DNA from: Candidatus Helarchaeota archaeon
GTDB lineage: Archaea; Asgardarchaeota; Lokiarchaeia; Helarchaeales; HEL-GB-A
DNA: 8,095 nt
Assembly (NCBI GenBank): GCA_013375405.1
Contig: JABXJU010000199.1
Span: forward strand, 1-8,095
Direction of reading: 5' to 3'
Shown here piece after piece: positions 1 to 6,017 of the stretch; within the stretch, counting starts at the first letter, position 1, and the number at the start of each line of letters is the position of its first letter. The notes under the pieces are model-generated. The model saw only the letters and a list, made by a program, of their open reading frames with translations. It had not been told where the DNA came from and did not search any database. Both the position numbers and the translations under genes were made by a program.

Positions 1-1305
1 CCACATATAGGCCTCTTCTATCTCCACCGGCAACAATTTCCCAATAGACTTACCAGTCCCTGAAAAAAACACAGTCTTATTACTCCTCGTCCTTCCCACA
101 AACTTTTTCTCTCTCGGAGCCAACCTCTCTACCATAACTTCTTCCACTTTTCCCAGAAGTCTCCGGTTCTTTTCCAGTGCCATCTTCTCACAGAGTTCAT
201 TAAGTTTAGCCAGACGCTCCTTTTTTACCTCCAGAGGAACATCATCTTTCTCTTTAGCCGCTTGAGTTCCCGGCCGAGTCGAATATTTGAAAGTAAAAGC
301 AGCATCAAATTCAACATCCTCAACCAACCTCAAAGTATCTTCAAAATCCTCTTTCCTCTCTCCAGGAAAGCCAACCATAAGGTCAGTAGTAACACTTATT
401 TTAGGAATCTCCATCCTTATCTTATCAATTAATTCTAAATATTGTTCCCTAGTATAACCCCGATTCATTCCTTCCAATATTCTATTTGAGCCAGATTGGG
501 CAGGAAGATGGAGATGCTCACATATTTTACTTGAATCTCTTATGGTATTAATCAATTTATCAGAGACATCCTTAGGATGAGAAGTAGTAAACCGAATCCG
601 TTCCAACCCATTTACTTTTTCTATTTCCGCTAAAAGGTCAGCGAAGTCCGAACTATTAGAATTATAAGAATTTACATTCTGTCCCAGAAGTGTAATCTCC
701 TTACAACCTCTAGCCACCTTTTCCTTTACCTCTGAAACTATATCGCCAATAGCTCTCGACCTTTCCCTGCCTCTGACATAGGGCACAATGCAGTAAGAAC
801 AGAAATTGTCACAACCCCGCATAATTGTAACCAGCCCCGTTAGTTCAGAACTCCTGGCGCATCCATAAGACGAAGAACTCCAGAATCCTTTCGCTAATCT
901 GGGCAAATCTCCTCTTACTTCAGTAGCAAGAAACCTTTCTTTTGGTTTCTTGATAGACGCTTTAATTAACTTCGGCAATTCCAGTATATTATCTGTTCCC
1001 AGAACAATATTCACAAAAGGAATCTTTTCAAATATTTTACTCTTCAATCTCTGTGCCACGCACCCCGCCAGGACAAAAACTGTAGATGGATTCTCCTCTT
1101 TAACTCTTTTCAATGCCGCCATATAACCCAGCGTCCTATCTTCAGCATGCTGCCTGACAGAACAAGTATTGAGAATTATAACATCAGCCCCTTCAGGAGA
1201 ATCTATCTTCCTATATCCCTCCCTCTCCAGAAGCCTTTCCATAACTTCCGAATCCGCATCATTCATCTGACACCCAAAACTCCGCATAAAAAAATTTTCG
1301 TTCAT
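1..1305 (-). CDS. miaB: tRNA-2-methylthio-N6-dimethylallyladenosine synthase MiaB (3' end cut by the window)
   Basis: This is a radical SAM methylthiotransferase. It converts i6A37 to ms2i6A37 in tRNAs reading UNN codons and acts in the cytoplasm. The frame is open for 435 codons from ATG 1303-1305 to the window edge. The N-terminal UPF0004 domain has its three cluster cysteines at residues 12 (SFGCQMNDADS), 48 (LNTCSVR) and 82 (LAGCVAQR). The radical SAM CxxxCxxC motif is at 165/169/172 (RGCDNFCSYC). The end of the visible part (ERLAPREKKFVGRTRSNKT) lies in the TRAM domain, so only a short tail is missing. No earlier start is possible, because TAG at 1321-1323 closes the frame 15 bases upstream. 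The Shine-Dalgarno signal is weak. The first ~18 codons repeat a second, broken copy at 6018-6092, so this 5' end was probably supplied by an inserted element. MiaB is favoured over MtaB or RimO by the QMNDADS and NTCSVR signatures. Very sure of the family. Confidence 0.95.
   Translation of the reverse strand, partial: MNENFFMRSFGCQMNDADSEVMERLLEREGYRKIDSPEGADVIILNTCSVRQHAEDRTLGYMAALKRVKEENPSTVFVLAGCVAQRLKSKIFEKIPFVNIVLGTDNILELPKLIKASIKKPKERFLATEVRGDLPRLAKGFWSSSSYGCARSSELTGLVTIMRGCDNFCSYCIVPYVRGRERSRAIGDIVSEVKEKVARGCKEITLLGQNVNSYNSNSSDFADLLAEIEKVNGLERIRFTTSHPKDVSDKLINTIRDSSKICEHLHLPAQSGSNRILEGMNRGYTREQYLELIDKIRMEIPKISVTTDLMVGFPGERKEDFEDTLRLVEDVEFDAAFTFKYSTRPGTQAAKEKDDVPLEVKKERLAKLNELCEKMALEKNRRLLGKVEEVMVERLAPREKKFVGRTRSNKTVFFSGTGKSIGKLLPVEIEEAYMW
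1248..1287. repeat. Direct repeat copy 1 (candidate att site inside miaB 5' end)
   Basis: It matches 6026-6065 in the same orientation: 37 of 40 positions are equal, with mismatches at 1270, 1282 and 1285. The first 22 bases (1248-1269) are identical. On the minus strand it encodes RSFGCQMNDADS of MiaB. Similarity stops abruptly at 1247, where this copy continues into the rest of miaB and the other copy does not. The identity is higher than coding constraint alone would require, and I read this as one end of an inserted element. Confidence 0.8.
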
Positions 1306-1320
1306 GCCAAATCTAAAATC

Positions 1321-1491
1321 CTAAACTGAAATTAAATTTCTTTTCTTTTTCATTTTCAATAAATCCTTTTCTTCTGGATAATTCAAGAAAAACCTGATAA
1401 TACAATCAATATTATAAATGTCAAGAATCTGACAGTTTGCCCTGGCAGACTCATGGAGAAAAAATTTGCTTACCGTGTTGTTCTTTAGCAT
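1321..1491 (-). CDS. Possible small protein of 56 residues between reverse transcriptase and miaB
   Basis: An ATG at 1489-1491 opens a 56-codon frame that ends at TAG 1321-1323. It lies 22 bp after the reverse transcriptase stop and 15 bp before the miaB start, in the same frame as miaB. The protein starts MLKNNTVSKFFLHESARANC, has a hydrophobic middle (IIRFFLNYPEEKDLL) and a basic end (KMKKKRNLISV). It has no transmembrane segment or motif I recognise. The ribosome site is weak (TATAGAG directly before the ATG). It could be a small partner of the reverse transcriptase, the tail of a lost gene, or chance. It fills most of the otherwise empty 1306-1513 interval, and the rest of that interval is low-complexity A/T. 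Confidence 0.3.
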   Translation of the reverse strand: MLKNNTVSKFFLHESARANCQILDIYNIDCIIRFFLNYPEEKDLLKMKKKRNLISV

Positions 1492-1513
1492 CTCTATAGT
1501 AGTTAGTTGTTAA

Positions 1514-3358
1514 TCACACGTTTACTGTATTCTCACGTATTTGCTTAATATGTTCCTTCACGATAGCGTAGTTACCAAATTTCTTACTAATCTTTGCCAC
1601 TAAAGAATTGAAAGATTGTTTAACATTAGAATTATTATTTAATGCTATAAACCATAATCGCCAAATTTGGTCACCTAAGAAAACATAATGTAAAGGACCA
1701 AACTTCTTAAGATGGTTCATGGCGAATTCTTTTGAAGACATTAAGCTCAGGACAAAATTCGCCATTCTAGATATTGTAATGTTGAGGTCTTTTGCAATTT
1801 CAATAACCCAATTTTTTGTTTCTTTAGGAGAAGAACATAATGGGATCAAAGATATCGATGCCCTCCTCACATAACGGTGGTTGCCTTGCTGTAATAATTT
1901 TTCTATTTGCCTTTTCTTTACTAAGCCTACGCCTATATAAGATAGCGTATTAATCGCTTGAACTCGGACATACCAATGCCTTTTGGAATCAAAAGCAACG
2001 TCCACAATACAATTAAAAATGTCTTTGTCTTTCTTCTTAATATTTCTAAAAACTGTTACTAGAAAGGCTAATTGAAAGTCATGAAGTAGCAACCTGTTTT
2101 TTAAACAGGACCTGAGGTCTCTCAGGACACAACGATAATTAATAAATCTTCTTGCGTACCTGCAGATACTCGGGGAACGAGTAGGGAGCTTTAAAAAATG
2201 GCGTCCAACTTGCTTGATTAATAGAGGTGAATCTAGAAGAGACGCAGCGGTATAAGATCTAATCAAAGAGGTCTCTAATTTTTCGTCCAAAGACCTTCGC
2301 TTTGAAATTTCCTTGTATTCAATTCGTAAACGCCTGAGAAGTTCGTCCCTGTTGCACTTCTTTTTCTGGGATTCATCTATGATAGAAGAAATATTTTCTG
2401 CGATTTCATTATGAATTTGCACTATTGCTTTTTCAGCCGTCAATGGTTTCGTTTTTTCTGCATTTTGATTAAGCCCCAGTCTACGAAGCCGGCTACCAAT
2501 CTCTAATAATATAGCTATAGCTTGGGGTTTTGTTTCGCATAAAACATGGATGTCGTCACAGTATCTATACCATTTTATGTGACCTTTTCTCCTTTCATTT
2601 TCCAAATAAGTATCAACTATATCCAAATAATAATTACTTAATATTCCTGATACCACAGGACCCTGAGGTAAGCCGCGCCTCTGTCTTACATTAGCGGGGT
2701 CTCTTAGAGCCCAACTTCTATATATTTCTATTATTATGTTTATGCTACTTAGACTGCTGCCTGCTTTTTGTTTCAGTATTTCTCCCAGAGTTAAAAGGTT
2801 AATATCTTCAAAATAAGCAGTTATGTCAGTGGTAGCCACATATTTATATTTCCCGCTTCTTAAATCTTCCAAAAGCTTTTTTCTATATTGGGGCCACAAG
2901 TTATACCAAGATTCTTCTATTTTTACTCTTTCACGTTTGTATCTAGGCAAAACAAAATATGTTGGCTCGCGTTCTATCTTGAATTGTAGTTTTGGATGTT
3001 TCCTAACCCGGTAAGCGGTAGCTCCAGCTGGCAATTTCTCTTCTAATTTGAAAATGAAATCCAATAATAAACGGTTTATAATTGTCAAATCGAGAATATC
3101 GACTATCACACCCGGCCTTATAGCAAACTCGCCTTTGGGTAGATCAAAACCTTCGGCTCTCTTTGGACGATACTCATGTTGTTTCAAATGGTAAATAAGC
3201 ACCTTAAGTGTCTCTGCTAATTTATAATCGAAATCACAGTACTTGAATGGATCCGGGGCAAAGCTCTTTTCCAGATCAAGCACCGCTCTTTGAAAAGCGA
3301 GAGACATTTTTTTAAATTCAGTCATTATTACTTTTTTAGTTTTTTTCATCTTAACCAT
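1514..3358 (-). CDS. Reverse transcriptase of the Abi/DRT type with HEAT-like C-terminal region
   Basis: This 614-residue protein is an RNA-directed DNA polymerase, probably for antiviral defence. Motif A is TTDITAYFEDI, with the first catalytic Asp at 178. Motif B is RRGLPQGPVVSGILSNYYL at 227-245. Motif C is YCDD at 266-269. The motif D/E region LRRLGLNQNAEKTK follows at 291-304. From about 330 onward there is no maturase or HNH domain. Instead there is a long helical region with HEAT-like signatures (HWYVRVQAINTLSYIG ~461-476 and YVRRASISLIPL ~496-507). This matches the helical-repeat C-termini of AbiA, AbiK and Abi-P2 and related unknown-group reverse transcriptases, and argues against a group II intron or a retron. 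The start is uncertain: ATG 3358 has no Shine-Dalgarno sequence, and Met4 or Met12 could serve. A HEPN-like gene ends 33 bp upstream and is probably cotranscribed. The exact DRT subgroup cannot be set without a tree. Confidence 0.9.
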   Translation of the reverse strand: MVKMKKTKKVIMTEFKKMSLAFQRAVLDLEKSFAPDPFKYCDFDYKLAETLKVLIYHLKQHEYRPKRAEGFDLPKGEFAIRPGVIVDILDLTIINRLLLDFIFKLEEKLPAGATAYRVRKHPKLQFKIEREPTYFVLPRYKRERVKIEESWYNLWPQYRKKLLEDLRSGKYKYVATTDITAYFEDINLLTLGEILKQKAGSSLSSINIIIEIYRSWALRDPANVRQRRGLPQGPVVSGILSNYYLDIVDTYLENERRKGHIKWYRYCDDIHVLCETKPQAIAILLEIGSRLRRLGLNQNAEKTKPLTAEKAIVQIHNEIAENISSIIDESQKKKCNRDELLRRLRIEYKEISKRRSLDEKLETSLIRSYTAASLLDSPLLIKQVGRHFLKLPTRSPSICRYARRFINYRCVLRDLRSCLKNRLLLHDFQLAFLVTVFRNIKKKDKDIFNCIVDVAFDSKRHWYVRVQAINTLSYIGVGLVKKRQIEKLLQQGNHRYVRRASISLIPLCSSPKETKNWVIEIAKDLNITISRMANFVLSLMSSKEFAMNHLKKFGPLHYVFLGDQIWRLWFIALNNNSNVKQSFNSLVAKISKKFGNYAIVKEHIKQIRENTVNV

Positions 3359-3391
3359 GGCTAATTTGCACTTTAATACAGGATAGCATTC

Positions 3392-3871
3392 TTATTTCTT
3401 AAAAAATATAGTTTTGCTTTCACAGATTCTAATATAGACTCTTCGTGCTACAGTTAAGCACTCATTAGCATGATTTAATGCTAACTGTGCTTCTAGTTGT
3501 TCAAATAGTTTAGTAGGTCCTACTTTGGCTTTTTTATAGCCGTATTTTGCCTTAGTACACAGATGCGACCATAATTGACACAAGAACAACATTCGCGGAA
3601 AATTCTCATATTTTAGATCGGAAGGGATGTTCCTTATTAAGTCGATAAATGCGTTTTCAAATTCCTTTTCATGAGGATGTTTAGAAGGATATGCCTTTGA
3701 AAAGGAGAGGAACAAAGCTTTTATCGAAAGTTCAAGGCATTCTTGAGATGTTGAAATACTCTCAGGGAAAGCATGTTTTTCCAAATGGTTTTTTGCCTCC
3801 TCTAATTTGCGATTGGCTCTACTAAGAAAATCATTTGTTAAATCGCGTTGTTCTTGCGAAAGAATCCACAT
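3392..3871 (-). CDS. HEPN-domain-like protein paired with the reverse transcriptase
   Basis: This is a 159-residue, all-helical, soluble protein. Helix 1 (RKLEEAKNHLEKHAFPESI) is followed by SQECLELSIKALFLSF at ~42-57 and then a conserved-type KHPHEKEF at ~64-71. That spacing is typical of HEPN domains of the PF05168 kind, where QxxxExxxKALL is followed by an H near the next helix. A later segment (LCTKAKYGYKKA) fits the usual 'RY' helix. I do not find the R-x4-6-H RNase motif, so it may be a non-catalytic or binding HEPN. It starts at ATG 3871 with no Shine-Dalgarno sequence, only A/T-rich sequence. It sits 33 bp upstream of the reverse transcriptase in the same direction. AbiA carries reverse transcriptase, helical repeats and HEPN in one chain, so this pair may be a split version. 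The domain call comes from pattern recognition and is moderately sure. Confidence 0.65.
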   Translation of the reverse strand: MWILSQEQRDLTNDFLSRANRKLEEAKNHLEKHAFPESISTSQECLELSIKALFLSFSKAYPSKHPHEKEFENAFIDLIRNIPSDLKYENFPRMLFLCQLWSHLCTKAKYGYKKAKVGPTKLFEQLEAQLALNHANECLTVARRVYIRICESKTIFFKK

Positions 3872-3895
3872 TTTTTAAAAACACTCAATTTTTAT

Positions 3896-4000
3896 TTATA
3901 TTTTGACAGTCAAAGTTGCTAAATCTCTATGAGCTGTGCTTTCAAGAGAATACTTATCTTTGGTTTGGTCTTCTATTGATACTCTTAAGTAGATTGCCAT
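3896..4000 (-). pseudogene. Serine recombinase N-terminal stump
   Basis: ATG 3998-4000 opens a 34-codon frame beginning MAIYLRVSIEDQTKDKYSLE, which ends at TAA 3896-3898. The YLRVSxEDQ motif with the nucleophilic serine (residue 8), followed by YSLES, is the hallmark N-terminus of large serine recombinases and resolvases. After about residue 21 the similarity stops (TAHRDLATLTVKI). The rest of the catalytic domain and the DNA-binding parts are absent, so it cannot be active. It sits between the split winged-helix-HEPN gene and the HEPN gene, with its start 8 bp downstream of the former's stop. It is probably the leftover of the element's own integrase or of a nested insertion. The motif is short but very characteristic. 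Confidence 0.65.
3902..3914. repeat. Short hyphenated palindrome at the end of the recombinase stump
   Basis: TTTGAC and GTCAAA face each other across a single base. The palindrome lies where the serine recombinase stump stops, in an A/T-rich spacer upstream of the HEPN gene. It could be an operator, a recombination scar or chance. The arms are only 6 bp and there is no U-run, so it does not look like a terminator. Confidence 0.3.
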
Positions 4001-4008
4001 AGTCGTAA

Positions 4009-4425
4009 TTAAACACGATTAGTTTTTAAATACTCTTCCACCGCGTTAGCCGTTTCACAGTATTTCGGAAACAGCCTAAGATTAACGAAAACATCGTCTC
4101 TGGTAGGTATATATAAATCGTCTTGCGGATGACCGATATCATTTCGTTGCATCCGAATAAAATCAAATATTCCTGACAATGCAGTTTTAGTATTTTTAGG
4201 TAGCGCTTTTTTATCCTTATTCATAATACTTTCTATTTTACTCTGAAACCAAACAAGCTTGTTTATCATCGAAATACTATCACAAATTTTCTGAAAATCT
4301 GTTTTTTCCTTTGGGTCAGATAGTGCGTTCAAAAGAACATTACATAAGTTAAGAAATATTCTTTCGGAGGCAATGCCTAACATCATAGTTGAAGCTAAAT
4401 AACATCCTGTCGTAAAACAACGCAA
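4009..4425 (-). CDS. C-terminal HEPN half of an interrupted winged-helix-HEPN protein
   Basis: This helical domain carries MQRNDIGHP, an Rx4H motif (R94 and H99 counted from the TTG at 4425) of the kind that forms the active site of HEPN ribonucleases. It also has CYLASTMMLGIASERIFLNL, a helix typical of the DUF4145-like HEPN group. The TTG at 4425 is the first possible start, but the frame is open and coding-like up to 4521. The added 32 codons (EEKFIPHDPSGYLERTKEII onward) read as the natural linker and first helix. Only the TAG at 4522-4524 separates this from the preceding gene in the same frame. Real initiation at 4425 would cut into the first helix, and the only ribosome-site candidate is a weak AAGAAAG. 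It is therefore most likely part of one ~269-residue protein, now broken or read through. An RNA-cleaving defence role is inferred. Confidence 0.6.
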   Translation of the reverse strand: MRCFTTGCYLASTMMLGIASERIFLNLCNVLLNALSDPKEKTDFQKICDSISMINKLVWFQSKIESIMNKDKKALPKNTKTALSGIFDFIRMQRNDIGHPQDDLYIPTRDDVFVNLRLFPKYCETANAVEEYLKTNRV

Positions 4426-4521
4426 ACTTTCTTGGAGGTATTCTAAGACAATGTTATCAGTAATAATCTCTTTTGTACGTTCAAGATATCCAGAAGGATC
4501 ATGCGGAATAAATTTTTCTTC

Positions 4522-4524
4522 CTA
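4522..4524 (-). other. In-frame amber codon splitting the winged-helix-HEPN gene
   Basis: TAG lies between YGKKVI and EEKFIPHDP in one continuous frame from 4818 to 4009. Both sides read as normal protein without a break, so one base change from a sense codon such as GAG, AAG or CAG explains it. TAG also ends the EVE gene at 4969-4971 in an ordinary way, so it works as a stop in this genome. Confidence 0.75.
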
Positions 4525-4818
4525 AATCACTTTTTTACCGTAATCTGTCAGATGAAACCAAGGAAGATTTGGATTGGCAGTATTTCTACCGGGAGTTATA
4601 ACCCCTTGACTGATTAATTGCCACATGATTTCCATAGCCAGAAGATTTACTTTGTCTCTCGCAGTTCTTTCATCATCTTCGTACTCTAAATATTGATCAA
4701 AACCCGTATCGTATGGATTAAGTTGATTCCATCTTCCATTTTTTAGACGAAGGAATACAACCGACCTCACTATCTCAATACCCGATGGATCGACCGGGGA
4801 AAATTTTATTTTATCCAC
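4522..4818 (-). CDS. N-terminal winged-helix-like half of the interrupted HEPN protein
   Basis: These 98 residues begin at GTG 4816-4818, which has a good ribosome site (AGAAGG at 4825-4830, six bases away). The first part (MDKIKFSPVDPSGIEIVRSV) leads into a helix (DKVNLLAMEIMWQLISQGVI). A turn and a strand-like segment (NPNLPWFHLTDYGKKVI) follow, an arrangement like a winged helix with LTDYGKKV as its last strand and helix. In the related proteins I recall, 'PWF.lT.YG.kv' continues directly into 'PHDP.GYL', which here lies just past the TAG. This supports one ancestral protein. The product as annotated may still fold as a DNA-binding or oligomerising module. It starts 150 bp after the end of the EVE gene, in the same direction. 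Confidence 0.65.
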   Translation of the reverse strand: MDKIKFSPVDPSGIEIVRSVVFLRLKNGRWNQLNPYDTGFDQYLEYEDDERTARDKVNLLAMEIMWQLISQGVITPGRNTANPNLPWFHLTDYGKKVI

Positions 4819-4824
4819 TTTTAA

Positions 4825-4830
4825 CCTTCT
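4825..4830 (-). promoter_or_regulatory. Shine-Dalgarno for the GTG-started winged-helix gene
   Basis: AGAAGG lies six bases before GTG 4816-4818 and supports this non-ATG start. A nearby ATG at 4833-4835 is out of frame with the gene. Confidence 0.6.
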
Positions 4831-4968
4831 TCATATAGTTTCAAAAACATCAAAAACGCCCAGAAAAAGATTTTTTCTTTTGAATTTTTTACTCCTTCAA
4901 TTTCTTATTTTTGAGAAAAAACAAAATGTCACTGGTTAAAACCTTGAAAAATTATGGCCGATTATCTT

Positions 4969-5877
4969 CTACACCAGCCCTAGTTCAGCTTTTAACTTTT
5001 CGTGTTCTAATTGAAGGTGATATAGTCTTTGGACTTTTCCAATAGCAACTATGTTTATTCTATCTCTTACTTCATGAAATGTCCCAGCCAATAATTCTTC
5101 AACTTTTGGTCTATTTTCATCTTTTATTATTATAAATAAATCGCTATTCCATAAGTCAAAAGCGTGTTTTAACTTTGCTAAGGCATGGTAAATGTCTCCT
5201 CCTATTTGAACCTCGAAAGCGCGTGAAGGAACACCCCTATCGACTTTTCGCCATGCTACATCTAATCGTTCACTATCTAAAGGATATTCCTTCTCGCTAA
5301 TGTATCTTTCTATTTTACCTATTTCATATATCATGTCCTTAATCTTGTTGTGTAAGTTGGGTGAATATTCGGGTGGTTTCTCTCCTACCCCAATTGGTTC
5401 TTCTAAAACCACACCCCACGATTCTTTTATTCGAGCGTTCAAGTCCCTTATAGTATTTCTATCTTTAAGAGGGTTAAGCCCAGCCCAATAACCAATTTTG
5501 AGGTCTCTTATGGATATTTTCTTTTCATGCCACGTCTCTTTCGGCAGAGAATATTCTGTTTTAAATTCGAATCTAAACGGATAAATTATTCGGTTAGCTC
5601 TTATTTCATCTGGCCATAAGGGCTTGTCTTGTTTAAATTTTGCTTCTGCTCTGCCGAATCCAATTACTCCACCAATTGGTCTGCCAACATAAAAGATTAA
5701 AATATCCCCCTTTGAAATTCGATCCCAAGATCTTCTAAGGCCCTTTTTATTTCTTACACCCCAGATGCCGTCTTTAATGCCTTTTTCCCAGTTTTCTAAG
5801 CTATTCCCGGATAAAACCCAAAATTTTGCTCCCGTTTCTTGATAATCTTCCGCTTTAGTATGTCTTTTGGTTTTCAA
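4969..5877 (-). CDS. EVE (PUA-like) domain fused to a PD-(D/E)xK-like nuclease domain
   Basis: This is a 302-residue soluble protein. Residues ~17-110 (KFWVLSGNSLENWEKGIKDG, then WDRISKGDILIFYVG, GVIGFGRAEAKF and YPFRFEF) follow the EVE pattern, a PUA-like fold that in other proteins binds modified bases in DNA or RNA. Residues ~170-280 resemble a PD-(D/E)xK restriction fold. A helix with E188 or E195 is followed by RLDVAWR (D206), AFEVQ (E222-x-Q224) and then a helix and the strand DLFIIIKDE. Gln in place of the usual Lys is a known variant, but activity is not assured. EVE-nuclease fusions are plausible modification-dependent (type IV-like) restriction enzymes, so the role is inferred. The TTG start is fixed by a perfect Shine-Dalgarno sequence. 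It is the first gene of the island, so it may head an operon running to the reverse transcriptase. The stop is TAG. Confidence 0.7.
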   Translation of the reverse strand: MKTKRHTKAEDYQETGAKFWVLSGNSLENWEKGIKDGIWGVRNKKGLRRSWDRISKGDILIFYVGRPIGGVIGFGRAEAKFKQDKPLWPDEIRANRIIYPFRFEFKTEYSLPKETWHEKKISIRDLKIGYWAGLNPLKDRNTIRDLNARIKESWGVVLEEPIGVGEKPPEYSPNLHNKIKDMIYEIGKIERYISEKEYPLDSERLDVAWRKVDRGVPSRAFEVQIGGDIYHALAKLKHAFDLWNSDLFIIIKDENRPKVEELLAGTFHEVRDRINIVAIGKVQRLYHLQLEHEKLKAELGLV

Positions 5878-5882
5878 TTCGT

Positions 5883-5888
5883 CCTCCT
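5883..5888 (-). promoter_or_regulatory. Strong Shine-Dalgarno for the TTG-started EVE gene
   Basis: AGGAGG lies five bases before TTG 5875-5877. It is the best ribosome site in the island and decides the start, since no ATG is in frame nearby. Confidence 0.8.
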
Positions 5889-5917
5889 TTTCTAAACTAG
5901 ATATTTTTCTTTAACTT

Positions 5918-5946
5918 TTAATAGCTTCTTTTTAAAGAAAAGCCAA
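5918..5946 (-). promoter_or_regulatory. Possible sigma-70-type promoter for the island genes
   Basis: TTGGCT (5941-5946) and TATTAA (5918-5923) are separated by 17 bases, about 40 bp upstream of the EVE start and just inside the island end. Each hexamer matches the consensus at four of six positions. The spacer holds a near-palindrome (TTCTTTAAAAAGAA). In A/T-rich DNA such matches arise often by chance. Confidence 0.3.
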
Positions 5947-6017
5947 TTTTTGTCTTGAGGATTTTTTGATTGTATTTTATCAAGCGATAAGTGCCTTTTA
6001 ATCTCTTGCTTTTTAAT

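Noticed and set aside
1147..1329. Plus-strand ORF of 60 codons
   Set aside because: It lies antisense to the well-supported miaB 5' end and has no recognisable features.
1435..1450. Inverted repeat GTTTGCC-CT-GGCAGAC after the reverse transcriptase as a terminator
   Set aside because: The loop is too short, one pair is mismatched, no U-run follows in the direction of transcription, and it lies within the possible small ORF.
2823..3014. Plus-strand ORF of 63 codons
   Set aside because: It is antisense to the conserved reverse transcriptase core and is a shadow frame.
1514..3358. Group II intron or retron assignment of the reverse transcriptase
   Set aside because: There is no maturase or HNH domain and no recognisable intron or msr/msd structure. 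The long helical-repeat C-terminus fits Abi/DRT types better.
4821..4904. Minus-strand frame of 27 codons reading IEGVKNSKEKIFFWAFLMFL, ending before the winged-helix gene
   Set aside because: It has a stop right upstream and no usable start codon. The A/T-rich composition makes such a frame likely by chance, although it could be the tail of a lost gene.
4860..4920. A/T-rich inverted stretches after the EVE gene as a terminator
   Set aside because: The arms are made only of A and T runs, with no stable G/C stem, so they are not distinguishable from background.
5300..5491. Plus-strand ORF of 63 codons
   Set aside because: It is antisense to the EVE-nuclease gene and has no independent support.
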